A stretch of DNA of 64,000 nucleotides from Photobacterium alginatilyticum (GCF_009910675.1 NZ_RSEJ01000028.1:24811-88810), one strand, 5' to 3'. Shown: positions 55,142 to 63,927, counted from the first letter of the stretch. Made by a program: numbers and translations. The notes: a model not told the origin generated them from the letters alone.

Positions 55142-56029
55142 ATGAACATTGCACTCAAGCAGCTCAGAGTCTTCATCACCGTTGCCCAGGAGCGAACCAT
55201 CACGGCGGCCGCTGAAAAACTGTTTCTCTCCAAACCCGCTGTCAGCATGGCCTTGTCTGAACTTGAGAAGCACCTGGGACACAAGCTTTTTGATCGCAAT
55301 AACAACCGCCTGATCATCAACGAACAGGGAAAGCGCCTGCTGCCCCTAGCCGACGAACTTCTGGCCCGTAGCAATGACATTGAGCTACTGTTTGATCATG
55401 CCGGTCCGATTAGCGGAAAACTAAAAATCGGCTCAAGCGATACGGTCGGCAATCAAATCACCCCTTTTTTGCTCCGAGATTTTCGCCACCACAGCAAACA
55501 CGATGATCAATCCCTGTTTATTTCCAATACCGCCCAGATCTGCCACATGCTGAGTGAATTCGAACTCGATATCGGCTTGGTCGAAGGCAAAGTACAGCAG
55601 TCCGACCTGGTAGTTCAGCCCTGGCTGAACGATGAAATGGTGGTAGCATGCCATCCTGATCATCCCCTGACCAAGATAGGCAATCTAAGTTTGTCAGATC
55701 TGGAGCATTCGCAGTGGATTTTGCGTGAGCCGGGATCGGGCACACGGGAGTTTTTTCTCAACCGCATTGCACCGAGGCTGGAGGAGTGGCAGCAAGCCTT
55801 CGAGCTTAACACCACCGAGGCCATCATTAACTGTGCAACGGCAGGGCTGGGGATCACCTGCCTGTCACGACTGGCAGTCGAGCATGCCGTTAAGGATAAC
55901 CGTCTGGCTATCCTCAACTTGCCACTCGATACCCACCGCCAGTATTGGCTGCTCTATCACAGGGAAAAATACCAGAGCCCGCTGCTCAAGCTGTTCCTGA
56001 ATTTCTGCCAGAGCTGGACGCTGCATTAA
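55142..56029 (+). CDS. LysR-type regulator, YeiE-like
   Basis: A 295-residue LysR regulator. It has an N-terminal HTH (IALKQLRVFITVAQERTITAAAEKLFLS, PAVSMALSELEKHLGHKLFDRNN) and an effector domain with GKLKIGSSDTVGNQITPFLL, WILREPGSGTREFF and ATAGLGITCLSRLAVE, a pattern resembling YeiE/CysB-like regulators. It is divergent from the TDT transporter with a 143-bp gap and probably controls it. The ligand is unknown. AGAGG lies 8 bases upstream of the ATG. Confidence 0.85.
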   Translation: MNIALKQLRVFITVAQERTITAAAEKLFLSKPAVSMALSELEKHLGHKLFDRNNNRLIINEQGKRLLPLADELLARSNDIELLFDHAGPISGKLKIGSSDTVGNQITPFLLRDFRHHSKHDDQSLFISNTAQICHMLSEFELDIGLVEGKVQQSDLVVQPWLNDEMVVACHPDHPLTKIGNLSLSDLEHSQWILREPGSGTREFFLNRIAPRLEEWQQAFELNTTEAIINCATAGLGITCLSRLAVEHAVKDNRLAILNLPLDTHRQYWLLYHREKYQSPLLKLFLNFCQSWTLH

Positions 56030-56049
56030 AAGGCCCTGAGTCATCGCCT

Positions 56050-56763
56050 TTAGAGGCGATTATCTCCCTGACTAAAGGCAATGATCTGGCTGATCTGACA
56101 CAACGGACGGCCACTTTCCTGCTGCCACTCACTGAAGGCCTGCTGGGTAGCCTGCAACGATTTACGGGTATCGCGGCCACCGTCTATCACCCCGATATTA
56201 CGCAGATAAGCTTCGACGTCATGGCTCAGAATAAAGGTATCTTTGCCCATGATCCGCAATGTATACGGCCCGGTATTGCCGCCAAGGCGCTTACCGTGTG
56301 CCTTCAGGTATCGCCATAAGCTGGTAATGTCCTCAGCAGGCCAATCGGCAACCATTGCCGAAAAGGAGCTATGATCCAGTGCGGCATCATGGATCATGCG
56401 AGCATTTTCAGGGATTGTCATGACCTTCCCAAGGTGGCGAATAATCGCCGGATCCGTCGCTTTTCGCTCCCACATCTCCGTTGGCATCAGCAACATTTTT
56501 TCGATATCAAAGCCGAAAAAAACCTCTTCGAAGTTTGGCCACTTGTTGCGGACAACTTTCCAGCTCATGCCGGACTGAAACACCTTCTGGGTGAACGCTG
56601 CCAACCAGCGGTCATCTGGGATTTCCTTTAGCTCTTGCGCGCTTAGAGGGGTGGCCAACAAGCTTTCCAGCTCCGCCTCACCACCTTTTCTATCAGCTGC
56701 CCGGGCATAAATATGGGTAAATTTTTCTCGCACCATCACAATAACACGCTTATCACTGGACAT
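56050..56763 (-). CDS. DNA-3-methyladenine glycosylase I-like protein
   Basis: A 237-residue protein of the Tag-like helix-hairpin-helix glycosylase family. The region RWLAAFTQKVFQSGMSWKVVRNKWPNFEEVF and DIEKMLLMPTEMWERKATDPAIIRHLGKV follows the Tag fold. It is longer than E. coli Tag (187) and lacks its clear N- and C-terminal zinc ligands, so substrate range may differ. AAAGGG stands 5 bases before the chosen ATG. An alternative is nine codons later. It shares a 56-bp divergent region with yebG that contains a LexA box. Confidence 0.78.
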   Translation of the reverse strand: MSSDKRVIVMVREKFTHIYARAADRKGGEAELESLLATPLSAQELKEIPDDRWLAAFTQKVFQSGMSWKVVRNKWPNFEEVFFGFDIEKMLLMPTEMWERKATDPAIIRHLGKVMTIPENARMIHDAALDHSSFSAMVADWPAEDITSLWRYLKAHGKRLGGNTGPYTLRIMGKDTFILSHDVEAYLRNIGVIDGGRDTRKSLQATQQAFSEWQQESGRPLCQISQIIAFSQGDNRL

Positions 56764-56775
56764 AGCCCTTTATGC

Positions 56776-56795
56776 TACTGTATAAACAGCCAGTA
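56776..56795. promoter_or_regulatory. LexA (SOS) box between glycosylase and yebG
   Basis: TACTGTATAAACAGCCAGTA: the core CTGT-N8-CCAG differs from the consensus CTGT-N8-ACAG at one base, and the outer TA/TA also match. It lies 25 bases before the yebG ATG and 13 bases before the divergent glycosylase ATG. YebG is SOS-controlled in E. coli. Confidence 0.75.
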
Positions 56796-56819
56796 AATCA
56801 ATTTCGGGAGAGGGTGACC

Positions 56820-57119
56820 ATGGCTGTTATCGTCAAATATGTGGTTGAGCGCAACGGAGAAGAAAAGATGACTTTCACCTCTAAGTCCGAAGCCGACGCA
56901 TACGACAAGATGCTGGATATGGCTGACGAGATGTTTGCTTTGCTAGGCGAAAGTGAACTGTTCGAAGATGAGGCCAAACAAGAAGAGCTATCGCTGTTCT
57001 TGGCACAGAAGCGTGAAGAAGTACTGATTGCACTGGGTGCCAAAAAGAAAGCGGCGCCAAAGAAGAAAGTAGCAAAACCTGAAGCTGTTGCCGAACAGCC
57101 ACAGGAAGATGCAGCTTAA
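56820..57119 (+). CDS. yebG: DNA damage-inducible protein YebG
   Basis: YebG is a small SOS-regulated protein of unclear biochemical role. The 99-residue product starts MAVIVKYVVERNGEEKMTFTS, as in E. coli, with SEADAYDKMLDMAD and a Lys/Ala-rich then acidic tail (KKKAAPKKKVAKPEA). GGGAGAGGG stands just before the ATG. An upstream in-frame ATG at 56772 overlaps the LexA box and is rejected. A strong terminator follows. Confidence 0.9.
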   Translation: MAVIVKYVVERNGEEKMTFTSKSEADAYDKMLDMADEMFALLGESELFEDEAKQEELSLFLAQKREEVLIALGAKKKAAPKKKVAKPEAVAEQPQEDAA

Positions 57120-57149
57120 TCTCTGCCTTCAGCGGCTTCTACATGAATA

Positions 57150-57174
57150 AACCTCCATTTTGGAGGTTTTTTTA
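57150..57174 (+). terminator. Terminator after yebG
   Basis: AAACCTCCA/TGGAGGTTT stem, 3-base loop, T7 tract. Confidence 0.85.
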
Positions 57175-57359
57175 TGCATAAAAAGCCAGTTAACCACTGT
57201 TAATAGCCCGGCTTTGGCAAGAATTACGTCATTTTTCACTGATTATCCGCTCCCCCCTTCAATATCATGCCAACTGTCATTATGATGGTTTCCAATCGTA
57301 TACAATCTGCCTGCATTGCAGCGCAGAGCTCAAAACTTTTACATGGAGAACGATCACTA

Positions 57360-58391
57360 ATGGCCAGCTTTTCACTTGCCCTAGGCACCGCGACTAAAAA
57401 CCGCGACGGTAAAATTATCGAGGCTTTCTTTCCAACACCAGTGCTTAACCCAACGGATGAGCTGATTGCAGCTCTGGCAGCTGTTGTTGACTATAAGGAA
57501 GGCAACCAGGCCATTGAAGTCACTCCAGCCCAGTGCGCAGATCTGGCTGCAGCCTTCACCGCTGCTGGTGATGATAAAAATGCGCAGTTCGCAGCAAAGG
57601 CTGCTCAATCAACCCAGCCATTGGTTATCGTGATTCTTGCCAGCGACGAAGCACCTGCCTCTGTTGCCGAAGGCTTCCTGAAACTACAGCTTATCTCTAA
57701 CCGCCTGGTTAAGCCTCACGGCATCGTGCTGGACGGCATTTTTGGCCTGCTGCATAACATCGCATGGACCAGCCAGGGCCCGATTGATCTCCCTGAGCTG
57801 GCCGATCGCCAGATCGAAGCGCGACTCAACGGCGAAGTACTGACCGTAGACTGTGTCGATAAATTCCCGAAAATGGTCGATTACGTCGTGCCTGCCGGTG
57901 TACGTATTGCAGATACGTCACGCGTTCGCCTGGGTGCCCACGTAGGTGAAGGGACAACAGTCATGCACGAAGGCTTCATTAACTTCAATGCAGGTACTAC
58001 AGGTGTCAGCATGGTTGAAGGCCGTATCTCGGCTGGTGTCATGGTTGGTGAAGGTTCAGACGTCGGTGGCGGTGCCTCTATCATGGGGACCCTGAGTGGC
58101 GGCGGTAAAGTAGTTGTCTCTATTGGTGAAAACAGCTTGCTTGGTGCAAATGCCGGCCTTGGTTTCCCACTGGGTGATCGCTGTACTATTGAGTCAGGTC
58201 TGTATGTCACTGCTGGTTCAAAAGTCCGTATGCTTGATTCACAAGGCAAGGAAGTTGAAGTGGTTAAAGCCCGCGACCTGGCTGGCAAACCCGATCTGCT
58301 GTTCCGCCGTAATTCTGTGACAGGCCAGATTGAATGCCTGACCAACAAAACAGCCGTAGAGCTAAACAGCGAGCTGCACAGCAACAACTAA
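57360..58391 (+). CDS. dapD: Tetrahydrodipicolinate N-succinyltransferase DapD
   Basis: DapD succinylates tetrahydrodipicolinate in the succinylase branch of lysine and diaminopimelate synthesis. The 343-residue form matches the longer type used by vibrios and pseudomonads rather than the 274-residue E. coli type. It has an N-terminal domain, then hexapeptide repeats (about 200-300) with VRLGAHVGEGTTVMHEGFINFNAG and SDVGGGASIMGTLSGGG. The ATG follows a TGGAG site. An upstream ATG would add 31 unrelated residues. A -10 TACAAT at 57301-57306 is plausible. No lysine riboswitch is visible. Confidence 0.94.
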   Translation: MASFSLALGTATKNRDGKIIEAFFPTPVLNPTDELIAALAAVVDYKEGNQAIEVTPAQCADLAAAFTAAGDDKNAQFAAKAAQSTQPLVIVILASDEAPASVAEGFLKLQLISNRLVKPHGIVLDGIFGLLHNIAWTSQGPIDLPELADRQIEARLNGEVLTVDCVDKFPKMVDYVVPAGVRIADTSRVRLGAHVGEGTTVMHEGFINFNAGTTGVSMVEGRISAGVMVGEGSDVGGGASIMGTLSGGGKVVVSIGENSLLGANAGLGFPLGDRCTIESGLYVTAGSKVRMLDSQGKEVEVVKARDLAGKPDLLFRRNSVTGQIECLTNKTAVELNSELHSNN

Positions 58392-58413
58392 TTCATCAGG
58401 TTGTCTGAGGATC

Positions 58414-58439
58414 AAAAAGGCTGCCTCGGCAGCCTTTTT
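58414..58439. terminator. Bidirectional terminator after dapD
   Basis: AAAAAGGCTGCC, two-base loop, GGCAGCCTTTTT; serves dapD and the convergent lipoprotein gene. Confidence 0.87.
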
Positions 58440-58464
58440 GCTATCTATCGTATTGGTTCATGAG

Positions 58465-58791
58465 CTAATAGCCGCGATCAATCAGACCGTAACTACCTTG
58501 ATTTTCATTGCACTCATCCGGGTATCCCTGATTAAGCACGGTACTGACCGTTTTCTTTTGGCTGCAGTATTCAAACCGCCCCTGCAGATAACCGGCACGA
58601 TACTTCTCATACTCGGTTTCTGTCATCGCTCCCTGCTTATTCAGCCGATTTTCATCCCACTCCCGATACCCTTGCTGGCCGTGATACGCTCCAAGTTGCT
58701 CCCACTCTTTATTCTGTGATAGCTCAAGTTCACGCTGGCTGACACAGGCAGTCAGGGTAATAGCGACAACCAGACAGATAAATCTCAGCAT
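58465..58791 (-). CDS. Small lipoprotein, DUF2799-like
   Basis: A 108-residue lipoprotein: signal peptide MLRFICLVVAITLTAC with Cys16 at the lipobox, no Asp at +2, so likely sorted to the outer membrane. The mature part (WEQLGAYHGQQGYREWDENRLNKQG, YEKYRAGYLQGRFEYCSQKKT) has spaced G-x-x-x-G and aromatic residues like the DUF2799 family. Function unknown. A longer start nine codons upstream is less fitting. Confidence 0.75.
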   Translation of the reverse strand: MLRFICLVVAITLTACVSQRELELSQNKEWEQLGAYHGQQGYREWDENRLNKQGAMTETEYEKYRAGYLQGRFEYCSQKKTVSTVLNQGYPDECNENQGSYGLIDRGY

Positions 58792-58861
58792 AGTCTTCTG
58801 CCTCAACGAGAAATTCACTTTGCTGATAAGTATGGCTCATATTCCAGCCCAATCGACGAGA

Positions 58862-60058
58862 TTAATTCAAGGCAGCCACTGCTTCACGCCCGCTTTCAGA
58901 ACGAGATCCGACATACACCAGCACCAACCCGACACCCGCGGCAACCAACATCACACAGCCTAGATGCCAGGCCTGACTGATCCCGAGCTTAAGCAAGAAG
59001 CTACTCAGCAAGGATACAAATACCATCTGACAGGCACCAGACAAGGCCGACACTGTACCGGCTTTACTACCGTACGGAACCAGCAGTAGCGACTGGGCAC
59101 AAGGGAACGCCATTCCGTTGGCCATCGCCAACAAGAAATGCCCCGCACTCATCCAGACAGGCTCCACCGGGGCCAGAATCAAGACACTACCGGCAAGCAG
59201 ATGGAGCAATGGCGCAAGCTGCAGCATCTTTTGGGTTCCCACCACAGGGCGAAGCCGCTGGCATACGATCCCGCCACTCAGCAAGCCAAAAGCCGGGACC
59301 ATTGCCCACAATGCATATTCATCCGACGTCATTCCAATCTGAACCTGCATAATAAAGGGCATCAGGGAAATAGAAATGACCACTAAGGAAAAATTCACCC
59401 AGCCTAGGCCGGCAAAGGTGAGAAAGTGTCGCTCCTGCATCAGGGAGAAATATGAAACGACCAGTTTACTGACGGACTGAGGGGCCGACGTTAGCTTCAG
59501 CGTTTCCTTGAATGTCAGCAGCAACACCAACCAGACCACAGCGATATAGCCCAGCAATAATATAAAGACCGCCAGCCAGCCCGAATAATGGTTAACCAAG
59601 CCGCCAATCACCGGTGCCACTATCGGTGTAAATGCCGCGACAATCGCAACCCAGGTCATCGCCTTGACCAGGTGATGGCTCAGGTAGCTGTCCCGTATCG
59701 TCGCCCTGGCAAGTACAGCAACACTTCCGGCTCCAAGCCCTTGCACAAAGCGCCCAGCCAATAACCAGCTGAACGAGTCAGCATGCGTCACTGCCAGCGC
59801 CAGTCCAAGCAAGGCGATAAGCAACCCGGAAAGCAAAACAGGACGACGGCCAAACACATCTGACATTGGGCCATAGATAAGCTGGGAAGGGCCAAAACCA
59901 AGCAGATAACCAGAAACCAATAGCTGTGCCTGCTCAGAGCTCACTCCCAGATCCTTTGCAATCCACGGCAGTGAAGGAAAAACCAATCCCAGGCTAAGTT
60001 GGCCAATACTGACAATCAAGCATGCCAGCAGCAGTGGCTTCCAGTTAAATTTATGCAT
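58862..60058 (-). CDS. MFS multidrug transporter, Bcr/CflA/EmrD type
   Basis: A 398-residue membrane protein with 12 spans. It has the MFS motif A as GPMSDVFGRRPVLLSGL between spans 2 and 3, and GRFVQGLGAGSVAVLARATIRDSY in span 4, the drug:proton antiporter DHA1 pattern. It exports small amphipathic compounds by family knowledge; the true substrate is open. It has no regulator gene next to it and stands alone. Confidence 0.87.
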   Translation of the reverse strand: MHKFNWKPLLLACLIVSIGQLSLGLVFPSLPWIAKDLGVSSEQAQLLVSGYLLGFGPSQLIYGPMSDVFGRRPVLLSGLLIALLGLALAVTHADSFSWLLAGRFVQGLGAGSVAVLARATIRDSYLSHHLVKAMTWVAIVAAFTPIVAPVIGGLVNHYSGWLAVFILLLGYIAVVWLVLLLTFKETLKLTSAPQSVSKLVVSYFSLMQERHFLTFAGLGWVNFSLVVISISLMPFIMQVQIGMTSDEYALWAMVPAFGLLSGGIVCQRLRPVVGTQKMLQLAPLLHLLAGSVLILAPVEPVWMSAGHFLLAMANGMAFPCAQSLLLVPYGSKAGTVSALSGACQMVFVSLLSSFLLKLGISQAWHLGCVMLVAAGVGLVLVYVGSRSESGREAVAALN

Positions 60059-60244
60059 AGATCCCCTCAGTTAAACGCCGAACAGCCTCCAGATCTGTTT
60101 ATCAGAGGCTACTTCCATTATGCATGTTCCGCTGAAAACTATTAGCAGCGTGGAATTAAGGGATTATTTCCTGAAGGGACACAATAGCAACCGCCCAGCG
60201 AGATCCTGAGCGGGAGGCATCAGCAAAAGTAATTATGCAACGGG

Positions 60245-60544
60245 TTACTTATTGATGACGTAAGTAAATGGGTTGGTGAAAGAGAACTTGCTGCCACTGG
60301 TGCTGACTCGGCCTTGCTTCATGGCCACGAGTACTTCTTTCTGCACACGGATAAGCGAGAAAAAGCGAATAACCATAAACACAATAAACACAGGCATGAT
60401 TATTTGAGTAATAGGGGCAGACTGCAGAACCAAATCATTCAGCAGCCATGCTGCCAGCATCAGCAACATGGTATAAAGCGAGTGCGGCTTCAGAACAATG
60501 GTCACCTTGTCGGCTGATTCCGTCCGCTCAAAGAAAAATGTCAT
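60245..60544 (-). CDS. Small two-span membrane protein, unknown
   Basis: A 99-residue protein not recognised. It has two hydrophobic segments (LYTMLLMLAAWLLNDLVL near 23-40 and IIMPVFIVFMVIRFFSLI near 48-65) and a polar C-terminus (EVLVAMKQGRVSTSGSKFSF). There is a possible GAGA ribosome site 7 bases upstream. It stands alone between the MFS gene and the FG-GAP lipoprotein gene. Confidence 0.65.
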   Translation of the reverse strand: MTFFFERTESADKVTIVLKPHSLYTMLLMLAAWLLNDLVLQSAPITQIIMPVFIVFMVIRFFSLIRVQKEVLVAMKQGRVSTSGSKFSFTNPFTYVINK

Positions 60545-60665
60545 GGTAATCTCTCATCAGCAAAGCATGCCGCTAACCCTCTCATAAGTACCTGCTCTAT
60601 GACAAGTATCAGGCCATGAGTTAGCTCAAAGAGTTGTAAATGGGTGTGTCAGACATATTCCAAGC

Positions 60666-60696
60666 CGTTAATAATAAATGGCAGCCGAAGCTGCCA
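60666..60696 (-). terminator. Terminator after the FG-GAP lipoprotein gene
   Basis: On the minus strand TGGCAGC-TTCG-GCTGCCA is followed by TTTATTATT. A stable UUCG tetraloop. Confidence 0.65.
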
Positions 60697-60725
60697 CTAG
60701 ACGTAATGATAGCCATGAAGACCTA

Positions 60726-63224
60726 TTACAACGGCTGATTAATCAGAACCAGGCTGCGATGGCCTGTCCTGAGGAGCAAGTCCACATCTCCGTCACCATC
60801 CACATCTCCAAGCAAAGGCTGGTCAGCCCTGTAAGGCAACTTATTGACGTCGGATAAGGTAAAGTATCGATTCCCTTCATTAACATAAATGCTTGGCTTG
60901 CCTCCGATAACAATATCTAAATCGCCATCACTATCAATATCAGCAATAGCCGGTGTTCTTCCGTTGGTCCCCAAATCAGTATCGGAAAGCTCAAACAGCC
61001 CTTTACCGTCATTGATAAACAGTTGATTGACTTCTTCTACGCCATGGTAGTCAGCATTTGTAATAACCAGATCGACATAACCATCACTATTGAGATCATT
61101 CGCGGCTACATTATATAGCTTATTAGTACTTGTACTTTGGCTTGTTCCAAGCCGCTGACCAGAGTCGGTAAAACGTCCTTTGCCGTCATTGAAGAAAATC
61201 ATATTCTTACGATCGCCGCCGGCCCAGATAATATCCAAACTGCTATTGCCTGTTACATCGGCAAGAACAACATTGGCGCTTTTTTGCCCAAATAACGTAC
61301 TTAAAAAACCGTTTTCATCAACAAAAAAGCCCGAGCTATTATTGATAAAGACCCGTGGAGCTTTCCATGTTTCCAGCAAAACAATATCTAAGTCGCCATC
61401 GCCGTCAATATCACCAAGTGCCACAGAATCACTGCTTTTGTCCGTTAGCTTTTGGCTCGACTCTGTAAGATTTCCTTTCCCGTCATTAAAGAAAACGCTT
61501 ACCCCTGAATCCGTTGCCCGGACGATATCCGGCTTGCTATCACCATTAAGATCATCAACAGCAATTCTCTCAATATTTGAATTGTCACCAGACGAGAATG
61601 AAGACAAGGCAAAACCACCCTGCCCATCATTAAGATAAATTTGCTCTGTATTGCGGCGAGGAGCAAGAATAACATCCAGCGCACCATCACCATTGAAATC
61701 AACTAACGTACTGGCATCAATATAATTATCTTCGCCATTACCGACGGTCAGAGTCTGCTTCAAGACAAACTTTCCATCACCAACATTCGGACCCTTCTGC
61801 AGGGTCAGCACCTTGTTTTCAACCGCCAACGGACTCATTGTTATCGTATCAGCCGCTTCAAGCACGCCTTCCGCGGCTTTAACTGTATAGTCACCGGCAA
61901 CCAAATGTGCCTTGATCGAACCTGTGCTGTATTGCTCTCCCGTCAGGCCAATGAGTTTATCCCCCACGTACACCTTGACGCCCAGCGCTGGCTGCTGGTT
62001 CTGATCCAATACATTCAGCATCAATGTGCCCAGTACACGCCCTGTCATGATGCTTTCGCGTTTTAGTTCAAGCTTGCAGCCCAGAGTCTGGTTAAGCGCG
62101 ACATTGATTGAGGTATTACAGCTGGCAAATGGCACTGAACGAAACTGTTCTGATGCCTCACTCACCTTATGGAATGCCAAATAAGCAGTTAACTGATCCT
62201 GACCTCCCGTTTCAAACAAATCGCTTGCTTTGTAGATGCCATTTTCATCACGAATAGTCAGCACTTTCTCCTGGACCGGTACATTCTCCCCTCCGAGCCG
62301 AACAATCAGTGCAAGTTCGTGGGCTGAACCAACTTCATTCACCACTTCGGCTGGTACCGTAAAGGAAAAATGCCCCTGATCTTTCATCGAGCTAAGATTA
62401 AGGTTTACGTCAGCCTGGAGTGGAATCACGTCCATCTTGGCACCTTCACCCTCAGCAAAATTAACCGAATTATTCTGCTCGCCATTTTTTCCCACCATCA
62501 GGTCGCCATCATATAAGCGCATTGCCAGCTGATACTCACCCGGCTCAACATTCATGATCAGCTCCGCGATACCTGTTTCTTTATTGATGGTATAAACCGT
62601 CTCATCCTCACCATTAATAGACAGGCCAAACTGCGGATGACTCAACGCGGCTAGATCTTCGGCTGGCCACGAAAACTTTAATGTAGAGACATATTGAACC
62701 TGCTCAAAATCACTGATGGTCTCGCCGAGATTAGGCAGTAGGACAAAATCAATCTCAGGTGCTTTACCGTCAATCACGTCTTCACCCAGCGCCTGAGCCA
62801 TATATTGACTCTGTTTGCCGTCTTTCGAAGTCAGAAGTAAGACAAAATCATAACTGCCAGGCTTAAGCGTCAGTGCACGATGTGAAACCGTTTCGACGTT
62901 ACCCTCACTATCTAGTTTCTGGGTCATAGGCCAGTCGAAAGCTTGTTTATCCTTGGTCAGGATATTGGTCACCTCCAGCTTCCCATCGTAACTTAAAGTC
63001 TGAACCTGACTCTTCAGCTTGACCGACGCTTGATAACCAACTGGGGCTGGCTGCGATGGTTCCTTTTCTATGGTCTGTAAATAGGTGGCCGCAAACTTAC
63101 TGTTAACCACCAATGAGTTGTCCACAACAGATCCCTTACCTGCGGTCTCATTTCCTTCCCCACAGCCGATAAGCAATAAGCTTAGAATTGCGCTACCTAG
63201 CCAACTTTTTTTAGTTTTATGCAT
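60726..63224 (-). CDS. Large lipoprotein with seven FG-GAP/VCBS-type repeats
   Basis: An 832-residue lipoprotein. The signal MHKTKKSWLGSAILSLLLIGC ends in a lipobox with Cys21. The N-terminal ~490 residues look like several beta-sandwich domains. From about 510 there are seven FG-GAP-like blade repeats, each with a D-x-[DN]-x-D-G/S-x-x-D calcium loop (DFNGDGALD, DLNGDSKPD, DIDGDGDLD, DVTGNSSLD, DLNSDGYVD, DIDSDGDLD, DVDGDGDVD) and F/L-NDGKG turns, fitting a seven-bladed propeller. It is probably surface-exposed with a binding role; the target is unknown. An ATG 15 codons upstream would break the signal peptide. Confidence 0.85.
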   Translation of the reverse strand: MHKTKKSWLGSAILSLLLIGCGEGNETAGKGSVVDNSLVVNSKFAATYLQTIEKEPSQPAPVGYQASVKLKSQVQTLSYDGKLEVTNILTKDKQAFDWPMTQKLDSEGNVETVSHRALTLKPGSYDFVLLLTSKDGKQSQYMAQALGEDVIDGKAPEIDFVLLPNLGETISDFEQVQYVSTLKFSWPAEDLAALSHPQFGLSINGEDETVYTINKETGIAELIMNVEPGEYQLAMRLYDGDLMVGKNGEQNNSVNFAEGEGAKMDVIPLQADVNLNLSSMKDQGHFSFTVPAEVVNEVGSAHELALIVRLGGENVPVQEKVLTIRDENGIYKASDLFETGGQDQLTAYLAFHKVSEASEQFRSVPFASCNTSINVALNQTLGCKLELKRESIMTGRVLGTLMLNVLDQNQQPALGVKVYVGDKLIGLTGEQYSTGSIKAHLVAGDYTVKAAEGVLEAADTITMSPLAVENKVLTLQKGPNVGDGKFVLKQTLTVGNGEDNYIDASTLVDFNGDGALDVILAPRRNTEQIYLNDGQGGFALSSFSSGDNSNIERIAVDDLNGDSKPDIVRATDSGVSVFFNDGKGNLTESSQKLTDKSSDSVALGDIDGDGDLDIVLLETWKAPRVFINNSSGFFVDENGFLSTLFGQKSANVVLADVTGNSSLDIIWAGGDRKNMIFFNDGKGRFTDSGQRLGTSQSTSTNKLYNVAANDLNSDGYVDLVITNADYHGVEEVNQLFINDGKGLFELSDTDLGTNGRTPAIADIDSDGDLDIVIGGKPSIYVNEGNRYFTLSDVNKLPYRADQPLLGDVDGDGDVDLLLRTGHRSLVLINQPL

Positions 63225-63514
63225 AGTTATTCTTAATCTGCAAATTGATAATGGTGCGCAACAGCACACATAAAGACAAAAGCGATGGAAACTATCACAA
63301 TCACTATAAAAACAACAGCTTAAGGTAAATTAATAGCACCAAAACGCTTTATCCGGAGCCTTTATCAAATATATGTGAGCAATTGCTCTAACAATGCGCA
63401 CTATTGACACATATGAAAACAAAGAACAAAAAAACAACAATGAAAAAGCATGCATTAAGGGTAAATAATCATGGATTATTACTGTGACGGGGAAGCTAGA
63501 AAGTGCTAATAAAT
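63225..63514. other. AT-rich gap without a gene
   Basis: About 290 bp between the FG-GAP lipoprotein start and the tRNA-derived repeats. It is AT-rich up to about 63480. I see no convincing ORF or hairpin. Its left part must hold the lipoprotein promoter. Confidence 0.5.
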
Positions 63515-63623
63515 GGCCGGGCTTGCGCACAAGCGGGACTCATTCGACCGCAGGGCGAACATATTCGACAGATGTAAAAAAGCCCCGTCTTTCGACGAGG
63601 CTTCTTAATAAGTGGCGGAGCGG
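63515..63623 (-). repeat. 109-bp repeat, copy 1 (tRNA remnant + rrn-type terminator)
   Basis: It matches 63819-63927 at all but three of 109 positions. On the minus strand it runs from the CCA-end of a tRNA-Asp-like sequence through an intrinsic terminator (63576-63601) to a fragment resembling a decayed tRNA T-arm. Confidence 0.85.
63576..63601 (-). terminator. Terminator after pseudo-tRNA-Asp
   Basis: On the minus strand GCCTCGTC-GAAA-GACGGGGC is followed by TTTTTT. It is the same as the terminator after the intact tRNA-Asp. Confidence 0.85.
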
Positions 63624-63740
63624 CTGGGCCGGCATTCCGGCGGGACTCGAACCCGCGAATGCCTTCGGCAGCGTGACAGGCCGCTCAGCTCTCAAGGTAA
63701 TAACCAAGGTTAATAGGTTAACCAACTGAACTACCGCTTC
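63613..63740 (-). pseudogene. Degenerate tRNA-Asp-like sequence
   Basis: On the minus strand it keeps the D-arm start (GGTAGTTCAGTTGGTTA), an anticodon arm GCGGC-CTGTCAC-GCTGC with anticodon GTC, the T-arm GCGGGTTCGAGTCCCGC and the end CCGCTCC-G-CCA. It is 128 nt long because of insertions in the D-loop, before the T-stem and after it. The latter two can pair (GGCATTC/GAATGCC). The acceptor start GAAGCGG mispairs at one position. Probably non-functional. Confidence 0.7.
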
Positions 63741-63770
63741 ACTCAGTATTGAGGATACAAAATTTGAACG

Positions 63771-63800
63771 AAAAAAAGCCCAAGCATTTCTGCTTGGGCT
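63771..63800 (-). terminator. Terminator between tRNA copies
   Basis: On the minus strand AGCCCAAGCA-GAAA-TGCTTGGGCT is followed by TTTTTT. Confidence 0.8.
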
Positions 63801-63809
63801 TAGTATAAG

Positions 63810-63866
63810 TGGCGGAACGGCCGGGCTTGCGCACAAGCGGGACTCATTCGATCGCAGGGCGAACAT
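63810..63866 (-). pseudogene. 3' remnant of a tRNA-like gene
   Basis: On the minus strand a decayed T-arm (GCGATCGAATGAGTCCCGC) is followed by a 15-base insert and CCGTTCC-G-CCA, the acceptor end. The 5' half and anticodon arm are absent. A shorter version of the same remnant lies at 63511-63563. Confidence 0.5.
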
Positions 63867-63927
63867 ATTGGACAGATGGAAAAAAGCCCCGTCTTTCGAC
63901 GAGGCTTCTTAATAAGTGGCGGAGCGG
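63819..63927 (-). repeat. 109-bp repeat, copy 2
   Basis: The partner of 63515-63623. It includes the 3' end of the intact tRNA-Asp and its terminator. Confidence 0.85.
63880..63905 (-). terminator. Terminator after tRNA-Asp
   Basis: GCCTCGTC-GAAA-GACGGGGC plus T6 on the minus strand, 12 bases after the tRNA CCA. This shape is common at the ends of rRNA operons in vibrios. Confidence 0.85.

Noticed and set aside
56772..56819. Longer YebG start
   Set aside because: It would place coding sequence over the LexA box; the conserved N-terminus begins at 56820.
57175..57359. Lysine riboswitch before dapD
   Set aside because: The leader is too short from the likely -10 at 57301, and no conserved junction is visible.
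63484..63866. Open frames of 81 and 108 codons across the tRNA region
   Set aside because: They are translations of tRNA-derived repeats and terminators.
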